DNA of 64,000 nucleotides from Mesodorylaimus sp. YZB2_4 (taxonomy: Eukaryota > Nematoda > Enoplea > Dorylaimida > Dorylaimidae). A model generated the notes under the pieces. The model had not been told where the DNA came from. It did not search any database and was given only the letters and a program-made list of their open reading frames with translations. The DNA lies in the NCBI GenBank assembly GCA_030248295.1, contig JASANH010000695.1, positions 1-64,000 of the forward strand, written 5' to 3'. Shown here piece by piece: positions 25,601 to 36,854 of this stretch. The translations under genes and the position numbers were made by a program. Positions within the stretch are counted from its first letter, which is position 1, and each line of letters begins with the position of its first letter.

Positions 25601-28600
25601 ATGATTCCTGTCTAAAATTTTGTCGTTATTTCTGAGGAGATCAGTGACATCCGCTAAAAGTATTCTGCACGTGCACTAAATCAATTGGGCTTAAAAATTC
25701 AAACCCTATAACCACCCCCGACCCCGACCGGGGCTAAACTAACCCCGACCCCGACCCCGGTCGAACGCTACCGAACAGCTTCCCGGCTGGAGTTCGGGAA
25801 CCAGTTTCCTTATCTTCTAATCGTTCGGCGTCCGCCACTCAACGGTACCCGGTAAGTCGCCCAGAGCCAGGTGTGCAAGGCCAGCGACCCAAGCAGCCTC
25901 TTACACGAAGCCATTTTATCAGGCCCTCCACAAAGACATACCTTGAACGTATCCGAATCCCGATCCAATGGTTTCAACTCGCATTTCATTCCCTCGTAAT
26001 GCTTGTCGACCGGATTCATATTGTCCAATTCCTTATCGCTCTCAGTCAAAGTGCGAATGGCCACTTCGATATCGCTCAACGTTTCCAAAAGTTGAATCTT
26101 TTCTTTCACTTCCTCCATCGTCTTGATCAGAGGCGGCACTTTGAACCTAAAATACACCCAGCTGATAATGAATGTCAAAGGTTAACTCAGTACAAAATAT
26201 AAACAGCCACTGACTTACCCGAAATAGTGCGGAATTCTGGTATAAAATTCGTTACACGCATTCGTCAAAGCCGATCCAAAATCACTCTTCTGAATACAAG
26301 TCTCGATGTCTTTCAAAGCCGCGTAACCAGCCTTGATTTGCGCCGTAGTTAATTTCCCCAACGGGGCCTTGGTCGCATCGTATTTCATTTCCTTGACCGC
26401 CTTTTCCATAGCTTTAATATCGCAAATCAAATCCAACAAATCTTGAACCGATTGCGGCAACTTCGACGGCGGTGGGGGCTCTTTTTTGGGTTTCGGTTCA
26501 GTAGCCTTTTCCTCCTCGGCTTTTTCATCCTTGGCCGAATAATCCAAGTGAACGAGATCATATTTACCACCGCGTTTTTCGAAGGACCCGCGATTCTCCC
26601 ATTCGTTGCCAGTTTTATCGTAGAATTTCTTAAAAAAGGCTTTCTTAGCCTTCTCCAAATCACCACCGCAACGATCCAAGTTATTTTGGCCCTGCAATGT
26701 AAAACAATACAATTCAAGTCATCAATCGAGTCCGTTCAAATACTTACATCGTATCCGACACGTCCCCAACGTTGCCATACGCTATAATTCTTTCCCTTGT
26801 CATCTTCCAATAACTGAATCACGTAGAATTTGTTGTTGTTATTTTGCAAATTGGTCTGGTTTAACATGGCATCGTAGATATCATCGCCGTAGCAATACAC
26901 GTGAGCCGTATCGCGTATGGGACAGAATTCATCTACCGGCGCCTTGCCTTTGATCGTGATGGTCTTCGTTTGGGCTTTCTTCGGTTCCCCGTTCGATGGA
27001 CCAGAAGCCGAATCGCCTTTCGCATCGCTACCATCAGCAGTATCGTCTTTCTTCGACTTTTCGCGACGTTTGCGAGCAGGTGCGTCAGTAGTCTTGGCAT
27101 CCTTCGTGTCAGTCGAATCTAAAAACAGATGACCAGACTAGCAGGTTAAGTATGTATTAAGAACAACGATACAACCGTGATACCCGATTCAGCATTACTA
27201 CTAACAGTTGATGTTCAATGACGCTCATGTTCTATTTCTTTAGACTGCCAAAACATTCCCTTCAGCATAGCACCAACGTTGGGGACGTGTTGGATGCGAT
27301 GTAGGTAAGTATTTGGACGACCTCAAAATGATGCGCTAAAGAGGGCACCAATACGAGAGGGTCCTGCTTATCGTTAGCTGCAGTGCTTATCTCAATTTTA
27401 CGCCAGACCAATCTAATTTGCCCTCCCAAGGCGCAGGTTCGATTCCCACTCAAGGCTCACGTTTTTGCGAACAATTTTCTCCATCCACATCCAGTTACCA
27501 CAAGATACACGGAATCATTGCGCGCCATATCATGAATCCAGTACAGATTTGCGAAGACCTGCATTTAGGATTATCAACCAGTCGCCACATTTTCACTCAA
27601 ATTTACAGTTTATTTCTCATCCTCTACAATCAAAGGACGACAAACGTCCAATAACTACATCCTAATGCCGCTCCAGCTACTGCATGTAGAGTCATTAAAA
27701 ATAGAAGAAACTACCAGCTTAAAAAACGTCCAAAAATACCCCAACTGTTTCTCTGTACTGTACAGTATGGGCATGGGGGGGGGGGGAGCGGGGAATCGGT
27801 AATTATTGTTAGCAGGTATGAATTCCGACCGATTTTTGAATAAAAGCAGAATCCAAGTTAGAAAATGTTAGGAGTGTAAATTTCTCTTCTAGGCTTCCCT
27901 AACATCCCTGTAAATTTACATATCAGCGTTCACACAAGGCGCAGAAAATCTTTTTCAGGTTTTCCAGACAAAACTTCGATTTTTTCACTCTATAGCAGCA
28001 GTACCTGGCCAGTTTTAAGTCACCCTTCTAGGGTCGCATAAATTCGCAAAATCTGATCGACCTGATTAAAATTAGACTTTCTCCCGAATGTTCTTCCCCA
28101 GAAAAGGCAAATGATTCGCAGTTTTAAACCTCGAAAAGTCACCTCTCAGTTGTCCCTGATTTTGGCTCCGAAATTCCGATTTTCCCAAGTTTTCCAGACA
28201 CTTTTAAAATTCCCTGACTTTTTCAGGTTTTCCAGCCTTGTATGAGCCCTGATATATGCAATTACTTCCGCCTTAGCATCTAGACCTCGCCTTTATTTGA
28301 ACATTACATACCGGCTGAAGGGGCCGAAGCAGCCCGTTTTGTGCCCCGACGAGCGGCCGGACCAGCTGGGGCCGGTTTTGTATCATTCGGGTCGACTCCG
28401 TCGTTATTGCCATCCCCTTTCTCATCCGTCTTTGCGGCACCTCGCCTGCCTTTCCCAGCCTTTGGTTCATCGTTGGCCGCCGCTGCGGGAGCTGTCACCG
28501 TTGAAGTGTCTGAAAGAAAACAAAACGATAGGCTTCTCAACTGACACTTCTAATCATCACCACTACGGGTATGGCGTTGTATTCATCTGGGATTACCCTT

Positions 28601-29488
28601 CTTGCTCAACAGCACTCTACAAACAAGGCTATCAAGGGCTGAAGGTGGGCTCTGCTGGGAACCGTTCCCTGTGCCTAGAGGGTATGCCGGAACTGACCAC
28701 AAGACCTACCGGCATTGGCGAGTATTTGACTCGCGGGACATTCGTTTTTTCAATGTTCCCTTTTGCTTTCGAATGCCTGAGCATATCTGTATTCAGTGAT
28801 ATGGCACAGTGTACACATGAACTGTCCCACCCCACCCCACCCAACTAACCCATCGAATAAATGGAATTTTTTGTCCTCAACTATAAAAAGGAAAAGTCGC
28901 TCACCACCACCGACTTGAGTGTCCACCTTTTTCGGCCGACCACGCCCTTTTTTCGTTACTGGCTGAACATTAGCAGCATCCGCAGCCCCACCACTCGCAT
29001 TCGCCTCGGTCTTTTTCAATGCGGCTGCTGCAGCCGCACGACGAGGCCTTCCCGTTGCAGGTTCTTCACTTTTATTGGCGGCAGCAGCAGCGATAACATC
29101 TAAAATTCACGAAAACACTGAAATATCGTGTATCAAATTAACGAAAATAACGCTAATTTAGTTGCGTTGTCTAGGAAACCTTAATTGAGACGACCTCTGT
29201 AGCAAACTCAAATATGGGCTTTGCAATTTGAGCGGAAAGGGTAGAAATAAGCAAATTAGCCACTGTTTTCGCGTGGTCTACCAAGTTACATTTCAAATCG
29301 CCCCGTTTTATTCTTATTTCCAAAAGCTATTGTCTGTAAACTATCTGGGCCTATATCTATCCGTATTTTCTATGTGCTTTGCCAGAAAAAACTTTCGAAT
29401 TTCAAGATCATCAATAAATATTTTTTGTTTAGTACTTACCAGCATCCCCGTTCTTGCGTCGCCTTTTCGCACCCGTCGATTGATCCAT
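22646..29488 (-). CDS. PARP2: PARP2-like poly(ADP-ribose) polymerase with AT-hook N-terminus
   Basis: Ten exons, in transcript order: 29488-29440, 29099-28905, 28509-28312, 27118-26748, 26691-26219, 26146-25942, 24369-24245, 24142-23944, 23889-23765 and 22793-22646, giving 695 residues. The enzyme transfers ADP-ribose from NAD+ to proteins at DNA breaks. The first 200 or so residues are basic and low in complexity, with an AT-hook-like [11 protein letters not shown] at about 66-76. A WGR domain follows ([10 protein letters not shown]), then the helical PARP regulatory domain (about 350-490) and the catalytic domain. The catalytic domain shows LLWHGSR (His), [19 protein letters not shown] (Tyr) and QYNEYIVYD (Glu), the complete H-Y-E triad needed for polymer synthesis. 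There are no PARP1 zinc fingers or BRCT, so PARP2 fits best. It is longer than human PARP2 (583) because of the N-terminus. Introns 6 and 9 carry hAT elements. Confidence 0.93.
22954..23653. mobile_element. 700-bp hAT-type element in PARP intron 9
   Basis: The right end is the complement of TAGCGTTCGACCGGGG, identical to the end of the element at 24921-25770. The left end (TGGTGCTCGACTGGGGCCCC) is a diverged copy. Flanks are TGACCACT (22946-22953) and GGACCACT (23654-23661), 7 of 8 identical, as expected of an aged hAT target duplication. CCCCGCGGGG and CCCCGACC-type runs lie next to the ends. No transposase frame is present. Confidence 0.7.
24921..25770 (+). mobile_element. 850-bp hAT element with perfect 8-bp target duplication in PARP intron 6
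   Basis: The ends are perfect 16-bp inverted repeats TAGCGTTCGACCGGGG. The flanks CCGAACAG (24913-24920 and 25771-25778) are an exact 8-bp target duplication. The TAGNG start and the 8-bp duplication together diagnose the hAT superfamily. The interior carries the remains of a BED zinc-finger frame, matching the N-terminus of hAT transposases; the catalytic part is gone. It is nested inside dispersed repeat copy C, so it is the younger insertion. Confidence 0.9.
25338..25562 (+). pseudogene. BED-type zinc-finger remnant of a hAT transposase
   Basis: An open frame of 74 codons inside the hAT element encodes a BED-finger-like stretch: [10 protein letters not shown], then [13 protein letters not shown] with C-x2-C, then [12 protein letters not shown] with H-x4-H. 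BED fingers sit at the N-terminus of hAT transposases and bind the element ends. Nothing of the catalytic domain follows, so this is a truncated relic. Confidence 0.65.
27777..27786 (+). repeat. 10-base mono-G tract in PARP intron 3
   Basis: Ten G residues within a longer G-rich stretch (27772-27795). It lies in the 1.2-kb intron 3 (27119-28311), which otherwise shows a B-box-like GGTTCGATTCCCAC near 27438 but no gene. Confidence 0.7.
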
Positions 29489-29905
29489 TTTCAAATTTGT
29501 TTTTTCGCTCAAAATTAAAACCGTTGTTTCCACGGCAATATACTAACCAATGACGAAGTGACGATTACTAAAACTTTCGTCAAAACACGAACTAAAACCG
29601 TGGGTTGCTCAAATTCGAAATTTTTTTCCAGAACTTTCTCCCGACTTTACACGGCGAAGAACACGAACGTAAATGAAACTTCTACTGTCACGAAACAACT
29701 TTTATGCTGGTGAAGACCCTCGCGCAATTTTGGCGGGAAAGAGGGTATATTGCTATAAGCAGCAAGTGCGAGGAGATTTGTCTGCTGTGCGAGGAAGATT
29801 CTAGTTTTAAAAACACACACTAAATCCACGTGCATTTTGTTTTGTGCCTTTCCCAGATCCGGGTTCAGATAACAATCTATCTAAAACGTTTGACATTGTT
29901 GAAAA
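29489..29905. promoter_or_regulatory. 417-bp divergent promoter between the PARP gene and ALDH8A1
   Basis: The two start codons face away from each other with 417 bases between them, so both 5' UTRs and core promoters must share this interval unless far upstream exons exist. AATTTGGCGGGAAAG-type sequence near 29730 resembles an E2F-like site (TTTGGCGGGAA). No TATA box is obvious. The bidirectional role is inferred from geometry. Confidence 0.5.
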
Positions 29906-31729
29906 ATGTTTTCAGACGTACTTGAATTTGCAAAATGTGATCGGACCGAGAAATTATTGGTGATCGATAATTTTATTGATGGCAAATTCAAATCGGTTGC
30001 TCAGCAGCTCGATAGTTTCGATCCGTCGACGGGCCAAGTATGGGCAAAAGTACCTGATTCTGGTGCGTCCGAAATCGATGAAGCAGTTCAAGCGGCGCGT
30101 CGAGCATTTCCCAAATGGTCAGCAGAAACACCACGTCGACGAAGCGAATTAATGAACAAAATCGCCGACCTGATTGAAACTCATCTTGAAATATTGGCGG
30201 TTATTGAATCGAAAGATCAAGGAAAAACAGTGGCCATGGCAAAAACGGTCGATATACCACGATCAATTTTAAATTTCCGGTTTTTCGCAAGTGCAATTTT
30301 GCACGAAAAGAATGAGTATGTGCGACTTTGATTTTAAAAATTGTCGTTTTTTCATCTTTTTTGCCTTGCTTTTAGTTCTACACTAATCGAAGAGCCTACA
30401 AAAGCCTTGAATTATGTTCAAAGGCAACCCGTCGGAGTGGCTGGTTTGATATCGCCGTGGAATTTGCCATTGTATTTGCTCACTTTCAAAATTGCTCCAG
30501 CGATTGCATTTGGAAACACAGTTGTTGCTAAACCGAGCGAAATGACTTCGGTGACGGCCTGGATGTTGGCGAGAATATTTATTGAAGCGGGTATGCAATA
30601 GTGAGCAGGACAAAATGATTCTATCTTTCCTTTTCGATTTTTCAGGCCTTCCACCCGGAGTAGTGAACTTCGTATTTGGAACTGGACCGAAAGCTGGCGA
30701 TGCTCTCGTTCGTCATCCTGACGTCCCTTTGATTTCGTTCACTGGAAGTACTGCAACTGGACAAAAAGTAATCGAAGCATCAGCACCATTTTACAAAAAA
30801 ATATCTTTGGAGGTATTTCAATTTTTGGCAGTCTCCTTAGAACCGTGCTGATAACTGGTTTTTTAGATGGGCGGCAAGAATCCATGTATTATCTTCGAAG
30901 ACGCTGATCTTGAAAAATGTATTCCAGTCGCTGTAAAATCCAGTTTTGCCAATCAAGGGGAAATCTGTTTATGCAGCAGCAGAATGTATGTTCAAAAAGG
31001 AATCTATGAGAAGTTTTTGGAAAAATTTCTTCAAATAACTGGGTAAGAGGTTTTTGCGTATGTTATAGCATTATAGCGCCGTCCTTTTCAGCTCGTTGGT
31101 TGTTGGACATCCGACTGATCCAAAAAGCGATTTGGGTGCTTTGATCAGCGTGGATCATATGAGGAAAGTACAAAGTTTCGTTGACTTGGCTAATCGAGAA
31201 GGTGCTAAAGTTATTGTTCCTGCTGCTGGGAGAAAAGTGTTGGAAAAATCTGGAGATGGTTATTATTTCTTGCCGACAATAATTACGAATGTTGAGGATA
31301 ATTCAAAGTTGATGCAAGAAGAAATTTTTGGTCCAGTCGTTTGTATCGTGCCTTTTTCTACGGAAGACGAGGTGAGTATGGATTTGTGGTTTTGTGGTTA
31401 GTATGGTTACTTTCTGTTGTAGGTCATTTCGCGTGCGAACGATGTCAAGTACGGACTATCTGCTTCGGTTTGGTCGAGAGATGTGAATCGGATTCATAAT
31501 GTGGCTCAGAAACTGCAAGTAAGACTTGGGGGCTGGGAATGGAGGGGGCGACTTGCAGTGGGTCCTATTACCGTTTTAGGCAGGCACAGTTTGGTGTAAT
31601 TGTTGGCTGGTTCGTGATTTGAATATGCCCTTTGGCGGGACCAAGGCGTCGGGTATTGGTCGAGAGGGTGCATTCGACAGTGTGGATTTCTTTACCGAGA
31701 AGAAAACTATTTGTGTTAAGATTGATTGA
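29906..31729 (+). CDS. ALDH8A1: Aldehyde dehydrogenase 8A1 (2-aminomuconic semialdehyde dehydrogenase)
   Basis: Seven exons: 29906-30315, 30376-30590, 30646-30812, 30867-31042, 31092-31371, 31423-31518 and 31580-31729, giving 497 residues (human 487). ALDH8A1 oxidises 2-aminomuconic semialdehyde with NAD+ in the kynurenine pathway of tryptophan breakdown. Matches to that subfamily include FIDGKF near the start, ESKDQGKT, IPRSILNFRFFASAIL, GVAGLISPWNLPLYLLTFK, AKPSEMTSVTAWML, FVFGTGPKAGDAL and FTGS. The catalytic cysteine lies in NQGEICLC, the general-base Glu in LEMGGKNP (Met replaces the usual Leu), and the C-terminal block is MPFGGTKASGIGREG. Cytosolic location is inferred, as there is no targeting signal. 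It shares a 417-bp divergent promoter with the PARP gene. Other ALDH8-like functions cannot be excluded, but the DQGKT and NQGEICLC blocks are specific. Confidence 0.92.
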
Positions 31730-31963
31730 ATTTAAAGAAAAGTATTTTTATATTAAAATTTCACAATTTTTTTAGTCGATTTTTACCATAAGGTATATTT
31801 GGTCATGGGTGCCTTTTTGGTAGAACCTTGCTTTTGCCGGTAGTGATAAGAGATTTCTGACTTGTCGCAGAGTGGTGATGTGTTATTGAATTTGAATTCC
31901 CGCCTGCACGCAGTAAGTGGACCCAATGTTTGGAGCTGTCTGCTAGTGGGCGTTAGGAGATTC

Positions 31964-33237
31964 GGGAGGGGCTAATCGCAGGAACAGGAACGATCCTGCG
32001 CGCAGGAACGGGGTCTAAAAGCAGGAACAGGAACGAGAGTAGCAGCCCACTGATGCTCAGGTACAGTGTGTTTTTACTCGAATTGGCGCATATTGTGAAA
32101 AGTATTTATTTAGAATCCTGTGCATGGTAATGTTATTTCGCTGTGTATTTTGATGTAAGTTATGTAGAAACAAAATGACTGGGACTGAGATCGAGGGAAG
32201 GACGTGGACTTTAAAATGCTATATGTAAACGGACGGGTCCGTCATAATAAGTTTTAGTCCAATTTTGAAACTGCAACAAGAAAAAAGAGTTCTGAACTTA
32301 AAGAACAACAGCTTCGACGATGAAGTATTCTGCCGTGGTACTGTCATCCTGAATGACTGGAAATACCCGGCAGTCTATACGCACTGTAAAGCTGGAAGTA
32401 TAGTTCGCTGCGATGCGTAAAATAAGCTTGCGATGCGACGTTTGAGGCACCTTTCTACATTGTCAGTGACCCAAAAGTGTCGCATCGCACGCTTATTTGA
32501 CGCATCGCATCGAACTATACTTCCAGCATAAGTGTACCAGTAGATGAATACCCTCAAACCCTGATGTATACTGTATAAATCTCTACGTCTGTACGCTGTA
32601 AGCTTCCAATAAGTTACCTACACATTTCTGGCCCACAGAATCAGTCAGCTACCTAAACTCAGGTAGATCGGTTTACGTAGAGGATTAGGCGCTTTTGCCG
32701 TTTGGTCCTAAGGCAAAAGCTGGAATAAGGCTAGCTTAAAAGCCTTATTTCAGCATATCAGCCTAAGCCTAACCTTACACCAGACTAAACATAAGCCTAA
32801 TATCAGCCTTATCGTAAGGTAACCTATCTTGGAGACCAAACAGCAAAAGTACCAAGTATTTTATCAATGGACCATCGTAATGATGATTGCTGTGGTTCTG
32901 TGGGTCACGGGAAACTGCTGTGATTGTAGGTTTCACGCCCCAGAAGTAAATAATACGCTTTTTGATTTCGATCTTGTCTTTTTTCCTCTAGTAACTTAAC
33001 GTTTTCGTAATTGCCGCCAGGTCGTATCGAATTTTATTGTACCTGACCATCAATTATCTCCTACTTTAACAATCACGAACAATTAAATTTTTCGTAATTA
33101 GCGCTAGCCTGCGTAAAAGTAAACTGTACCTGAGCATCAGTGGGCTGCTATTTCGTTCCTGTTCCTGCTTTTAGACCCCGTTCCTGCGCGCAGGATCATT
33201 CCTGTTCTTGTTCCTGTTCCTGCGATTAGCCCCTCCC
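31964..33237. mobile_element. MULE-type DNA transposon, non-autonomous, perfect 9-bp target duplication
   Basis: The ends are GGGAGGGGCTAATCGCAGG and its complement. The inverted repeats run about 110 bases inward, with one length difference of about 12 bases in the AGGAACAGGAAC tract. AGGAGATTC flanks both sides exactly (31955-31963 and 33238-33246). Long inverted repeats with a 9-bp duplication are the hallmark of Mutator-like elements. No transposase frame is present. The right end lies only 46 bases from the DPH2 start codon, so it forms the proximal promoter or 5' UTR of that gene. Confidence 0.9.
32391..32527. mobile_element. 137-bp hairpin MITE nested in the MULE element
   Basis: The arms GCTGGAAGTATAGTTCG and CGAACTATACTTCCAGC are perfect complements. 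They continue inward through TGCGATGCG and ATAAGC blocks for about 48 bases with small differences. It lies wholly inside the MULE element and encodes nothing. Confidence 0.75.
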
Positions 33238-33283
33238 AGGAGATTCTTGGGAAACTAGCTGATAGTAGAGTGAAAGCCGGAAA

Positions 33284-36200
33284 ATGGATTTGGGGCCTCG
33301 TTTGGTTATGAGCACTGACAATACTGATCACCTTCGATCAGTGTCATCAAGCGCATCAGTTTCGTCAGCTGATCAGTCTGACGAGGAAATCGAATCGAAA
33401 TTCGAAATTCTAGACTGTGCGAAATGGATTTTAGAGGATCGATTTCAGAGTGTAAATGTCTTGTTTTCGTTGATGATTGCGTAATTTCGAAGCGTTTCAG
33501 GTGGCGATGCAGTTTCCCGACTCCATATTGCGCGATTCCGTCCGAGTATCGGATGTATTGGAAAAACGAATCGGATTCAAACCTTTTATTTTAGCTGACA
33601 CATCATATGGAAGGTAATTTTGCGTTTTTTTTCCATCATCGCTTCATTTGACTGTTGAAATTTAAATTTTGTAGTTGTTGCGTTGACGAAGTGGCTGCCC
33701 AGCATATCAATGCCCAGTGCATCCTTCATTTCGGCGATGCGTGCATGAGTGCTTCCGAAGGACGTATTCCTGTCAAATATGTCTTTCCAAAAAGTGTATT
33801 TGATGCTAAAGATTTCCAGTTGCAACTTTCGAAATTCGACTTCGCTGGTGGTTCTTCAAAAAATATGGCAGTCATCATTGACGTTTGTGCAAGTCATATT
33901 TCACGCGTAAGTGTAAACTGGCGGGAAAAGTACACCTAAAATTCAAATATTTTGCGAGCGGGAAAAGCACACCGCATGAAAAATGTTCCCTCCTATATTC
34001 GGAAAATATAGATTCGCAGATCCCTAGTTGAATTGAACACAATTTTTAGAAAAACCTACTGTAGTTCAGAAAATAATGCATTTGTTGCCTAGGTCAAGAC
34101 ATACCAACGGGGCGTGAAAATTCGTTTCTTGGCTTTCGAAATTTTGGCGGGAAAATTAGTGCAGTCATCGCATAATTTTCTTGTGCTCTCTGTAAAATTG
34201 TAGCATAAAAATTGACTTCTAAAAGCGCTGTCAGACATATCGTAAAAACTTTTGTTCAATCACGTAAAGATTTTTGGTCAAGAAAATGATTTGCAAAAAA
34301 TCAATAAAATTATATTTGTAATTCTGAATTTGAAATAGTTTTAGGCAATATATGAAATTATAAGAACATCAGTTTCACCGAATTGTGGTATTATCGATTT
34401 GGTTCAATGCCAAAATGGAATGAATTGTGGTCTTTCTCTGCAAGATTATGATCAATTGTTATTTGTTGGTGAAACGATGAATAATCCGCGACTTACTTTA
34501 TTCATGATGTCGAACCCGAATCGGACATTTTTTTCTTACGATATTCATTTGAAAATATTAAAGAAGGAAAACGTGGACGTGAATCGAATGCTCAAAAAAA
34601 GATTATATTTGGTGGAAAAAGCAAAAGATGCGAAGTAAGTGAAAGAATATATTTTGGGTTGATGGGGGCTGTGAACCCTGGGAAAGTTAGGGAATCCTAA
34701 AAGGGCGTGGAAAACTTGGGGAAATAATGAAAGATTGGAATCCTGGAGCCGAAATCAGCAAAAATTTGTGAGACTGCATTGTGAAGTTCAAAATTTTGAA
34801 TTACGCCCCTTTTCTTTGCGCCTACTGATCATACTGGAATCAGTGAGTTAGTTGAAATCGGTTCAGTTTCTCACTTATTGGCCAGTGTAAAAATTCAGAG
34901 AAAAATCGATTTTTTATTAGTGAAACCTGGAAATGTTCTGCTGCTTGTATGATCCTGCGCAGTGCAGTGTTTCTTCTCCTTTTAGCATCGTTGGCATCGT
35001 GGTCGGTGCCTTGAGTGTTGGTGGTTATTTGAAAGTGGTCGATCGAGTCAAGACGTTATGCAGACGAGCGGGAAAGAAATTCATTGTTTTGTCAATTGGG
35101 AAGATGAATGTGGCAAAACTGTCGAATTTTGCTGATTCAATGGACATATTCGTTTGGATTTCGTGTCCGTTTAATATCATGTTAGAAACGGGCGAATATC
35201 CGCATCCCATATTGACACCGTTTGAATTGGAAGTGGCGTGCGATCCAAAAAAGCAGTGGTTTGCTAATTGTGGTTGGATAACGGATTTTAGAGTTTTATT
35301 AAGTAAGCGAGTGGATTTTGTAGGTGAACGTGTTTTAGAAAATGTTTTTCGATTGTTTCAGGTTCTTCCTGTGATCCTTCGCCAGAAGACGCGGAATCTG
35401 CATTAGAAACGGATGTCTCACTTATTACGGGACGACTGCGGAGGATAGGTGGGGGCCATACCGTTGCGGGGGACAATGCCTTGGTGGCCCGGTCGGACGC
35501 GATGCAGTTACAAACTGTGTCTGTTGGTAAGATGTGCGGAATCGAAGTGACTGCCGCTGTAGACTTTTTGTTTTTGGTGTTATCGTAGTCTAGTGTAGGA
35601 CTTTGAAGTTTTTAAAGAAATTCGGGACAAATGCCTTGCCTAAGGCTAGGGAAATTGTGTCCCCTGTGAGTAGCGTTCGTTCGGGATCGGCACTGGGATT
35701 CAGTTAATCGTGGCCAGGATCGGGACTAGTACCGTGAATAGTGGGGTGTTGGGTAGCTTAGAGTGATCTGTAGTGCCAAGTCTTATCCGATATGATGGTA
35801 CTAGCAAGCTTGTGCCAGCAGCATGAGGATGTTATGGAGGAATCCCTTCCGACCTACACGTAGGTCAACCTTTTGGGGGGGTCAAGATATCCTTTATTCT
35901 CAGTCCGAAGCTAGCATAGTGTCAGGCAGCCATTCAGCTAAAAGCTCGCAAGTTCCCCTTATCTTGGATGAGCAGCTTCTCAAGCGGGCAGGAAAGCGGA
36001 AAGTGAGGCGAGCTTCTATCGAGCTGGGGTCTATTGTACGTAAAATATAGGTGCTGTTTCAGAATCAGGTTCTTGCTGCTCTGATGCTGATGTCATAATG
36101 CGAACTTTGAAGCTCACTGGCTAAGCATGAAACATTCTATGCACATCCACGCATGGCATGATCTGTCCCTGCTACTTTTCCCGCTGCACTCTAGCTGGCA

Positions 36201-36854
36201 CCAGTAAAAACGTGGGTTAGGCTCTTTGGAATCCCGATCCACTTTATTAGGATCTGGATCGTGGTTGGGAAAGGATTTCGCCTGGGATCGGCACCTCCAG
36301 CGAACTGTAGTCGTGAGGTATCTGAAATAACTCTCGATTCGCTAGATAGATGTCTCTTTTGTGGGGATGCATGGAAAAATATTTTGTAAACGATCACTCG
36401 GGGGACAAAATATTTTAAAAAATTACGCTGGAAAAATCAGAAGATATAAATTAAATTATGGGAGTTTTGCTCTCATATCGCAAACCGCTCTCGGTGTTGA
36501 CTCCGACCTGATATTTTTATCCTCTCTCTGTGGGTCTCAAATTGTATGTCAGCAGAAGAAACTCACTCCACGGAAAATGCAGGAGTGGATCCGGTAATGC
36601 AATAAAATTTTGAATTTCTCGCTATTTCTAAATTGTGTGCGCGTTGCTTTTAATATTTCAAGGGTTTTTACTAAGAATTTAGTAATTCTACTTTTTTTGT
36701 TTTAGAAAGTCGGTTTGGTGAAAAATCGTGGAAAGGACTAGAAGAAAAGCTCGGCGAGACGGAAGTGGGAAAAGTGCGGGAAGGGCGTCGCGGAATTGCA
36801 TCGGGTTATGAAAACGAGGCCAAGTCGACTGCGGAGAAAACATGCCCAAAATGA
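33284..36854 (+). CDS. DPH2: Diphthamide biosynthesis protein 2
   Basis: Seven exons: 33284-33451, 33501-33613, 33675-33906, 34345-34634, 34986-35302, 35362-35526 and 36706-36854, giving 477 residues (human 489). DPH2 acts with DPH1 in the first step of making diphthamide on elongation factor 2: transfer of an aminocarboxypropyl group from SAM by radical iron-sulfur chemistry. Family blocks include [94 protein letters not shown] and the C-terminal [12 protein letters not shown]. The cysteine of TSYGSCCVDE is the position that binds the cluster in this family. The N-terminal 50 residues are Ser-rich. Intron 6 (35527-36705) holds a diverged hAT end. The promoter abuts a MULE insertion. Confidence 0.93.
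35671..35720 (+). repeat. Isolated hAT-type end in DPH2 intron 6
   Basis: TAGCGTTCGTTCGGGATCGG is the same terminal sequence as the element at 55519-55890. No matching right end or 8-bp duplication of the preceding CCTGTGAG was found nearby, so this is a solo end or a broken copy. Confidence 0.5.

Larger units (their letters stand above)
24660..25940 (-). repeat. Dispersed repeat, copy C, split by a nested hAT element
   Basis: In reverse orientation, 24660-24912 and 25779-25940 match copy A: for example the block GTGAGAGCTGGTCACCT, the block CCTGGCTCTGGGCGAC, and AACTGG near GGCGCGGC. The two halves are separated exactly by the hAT element at 24921-25770 and its duplicated 8 bases. Copy C occupies most of PARP intron 6. 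Confidence 0.65.

Noticed and set aside
28297-28848. 183-codon open frame opposite PARP exon 3
   Set aside because: It is the antisense of a low-complexity Ala/Lys exon whose minus-strand splice phases fit the PARP gene.
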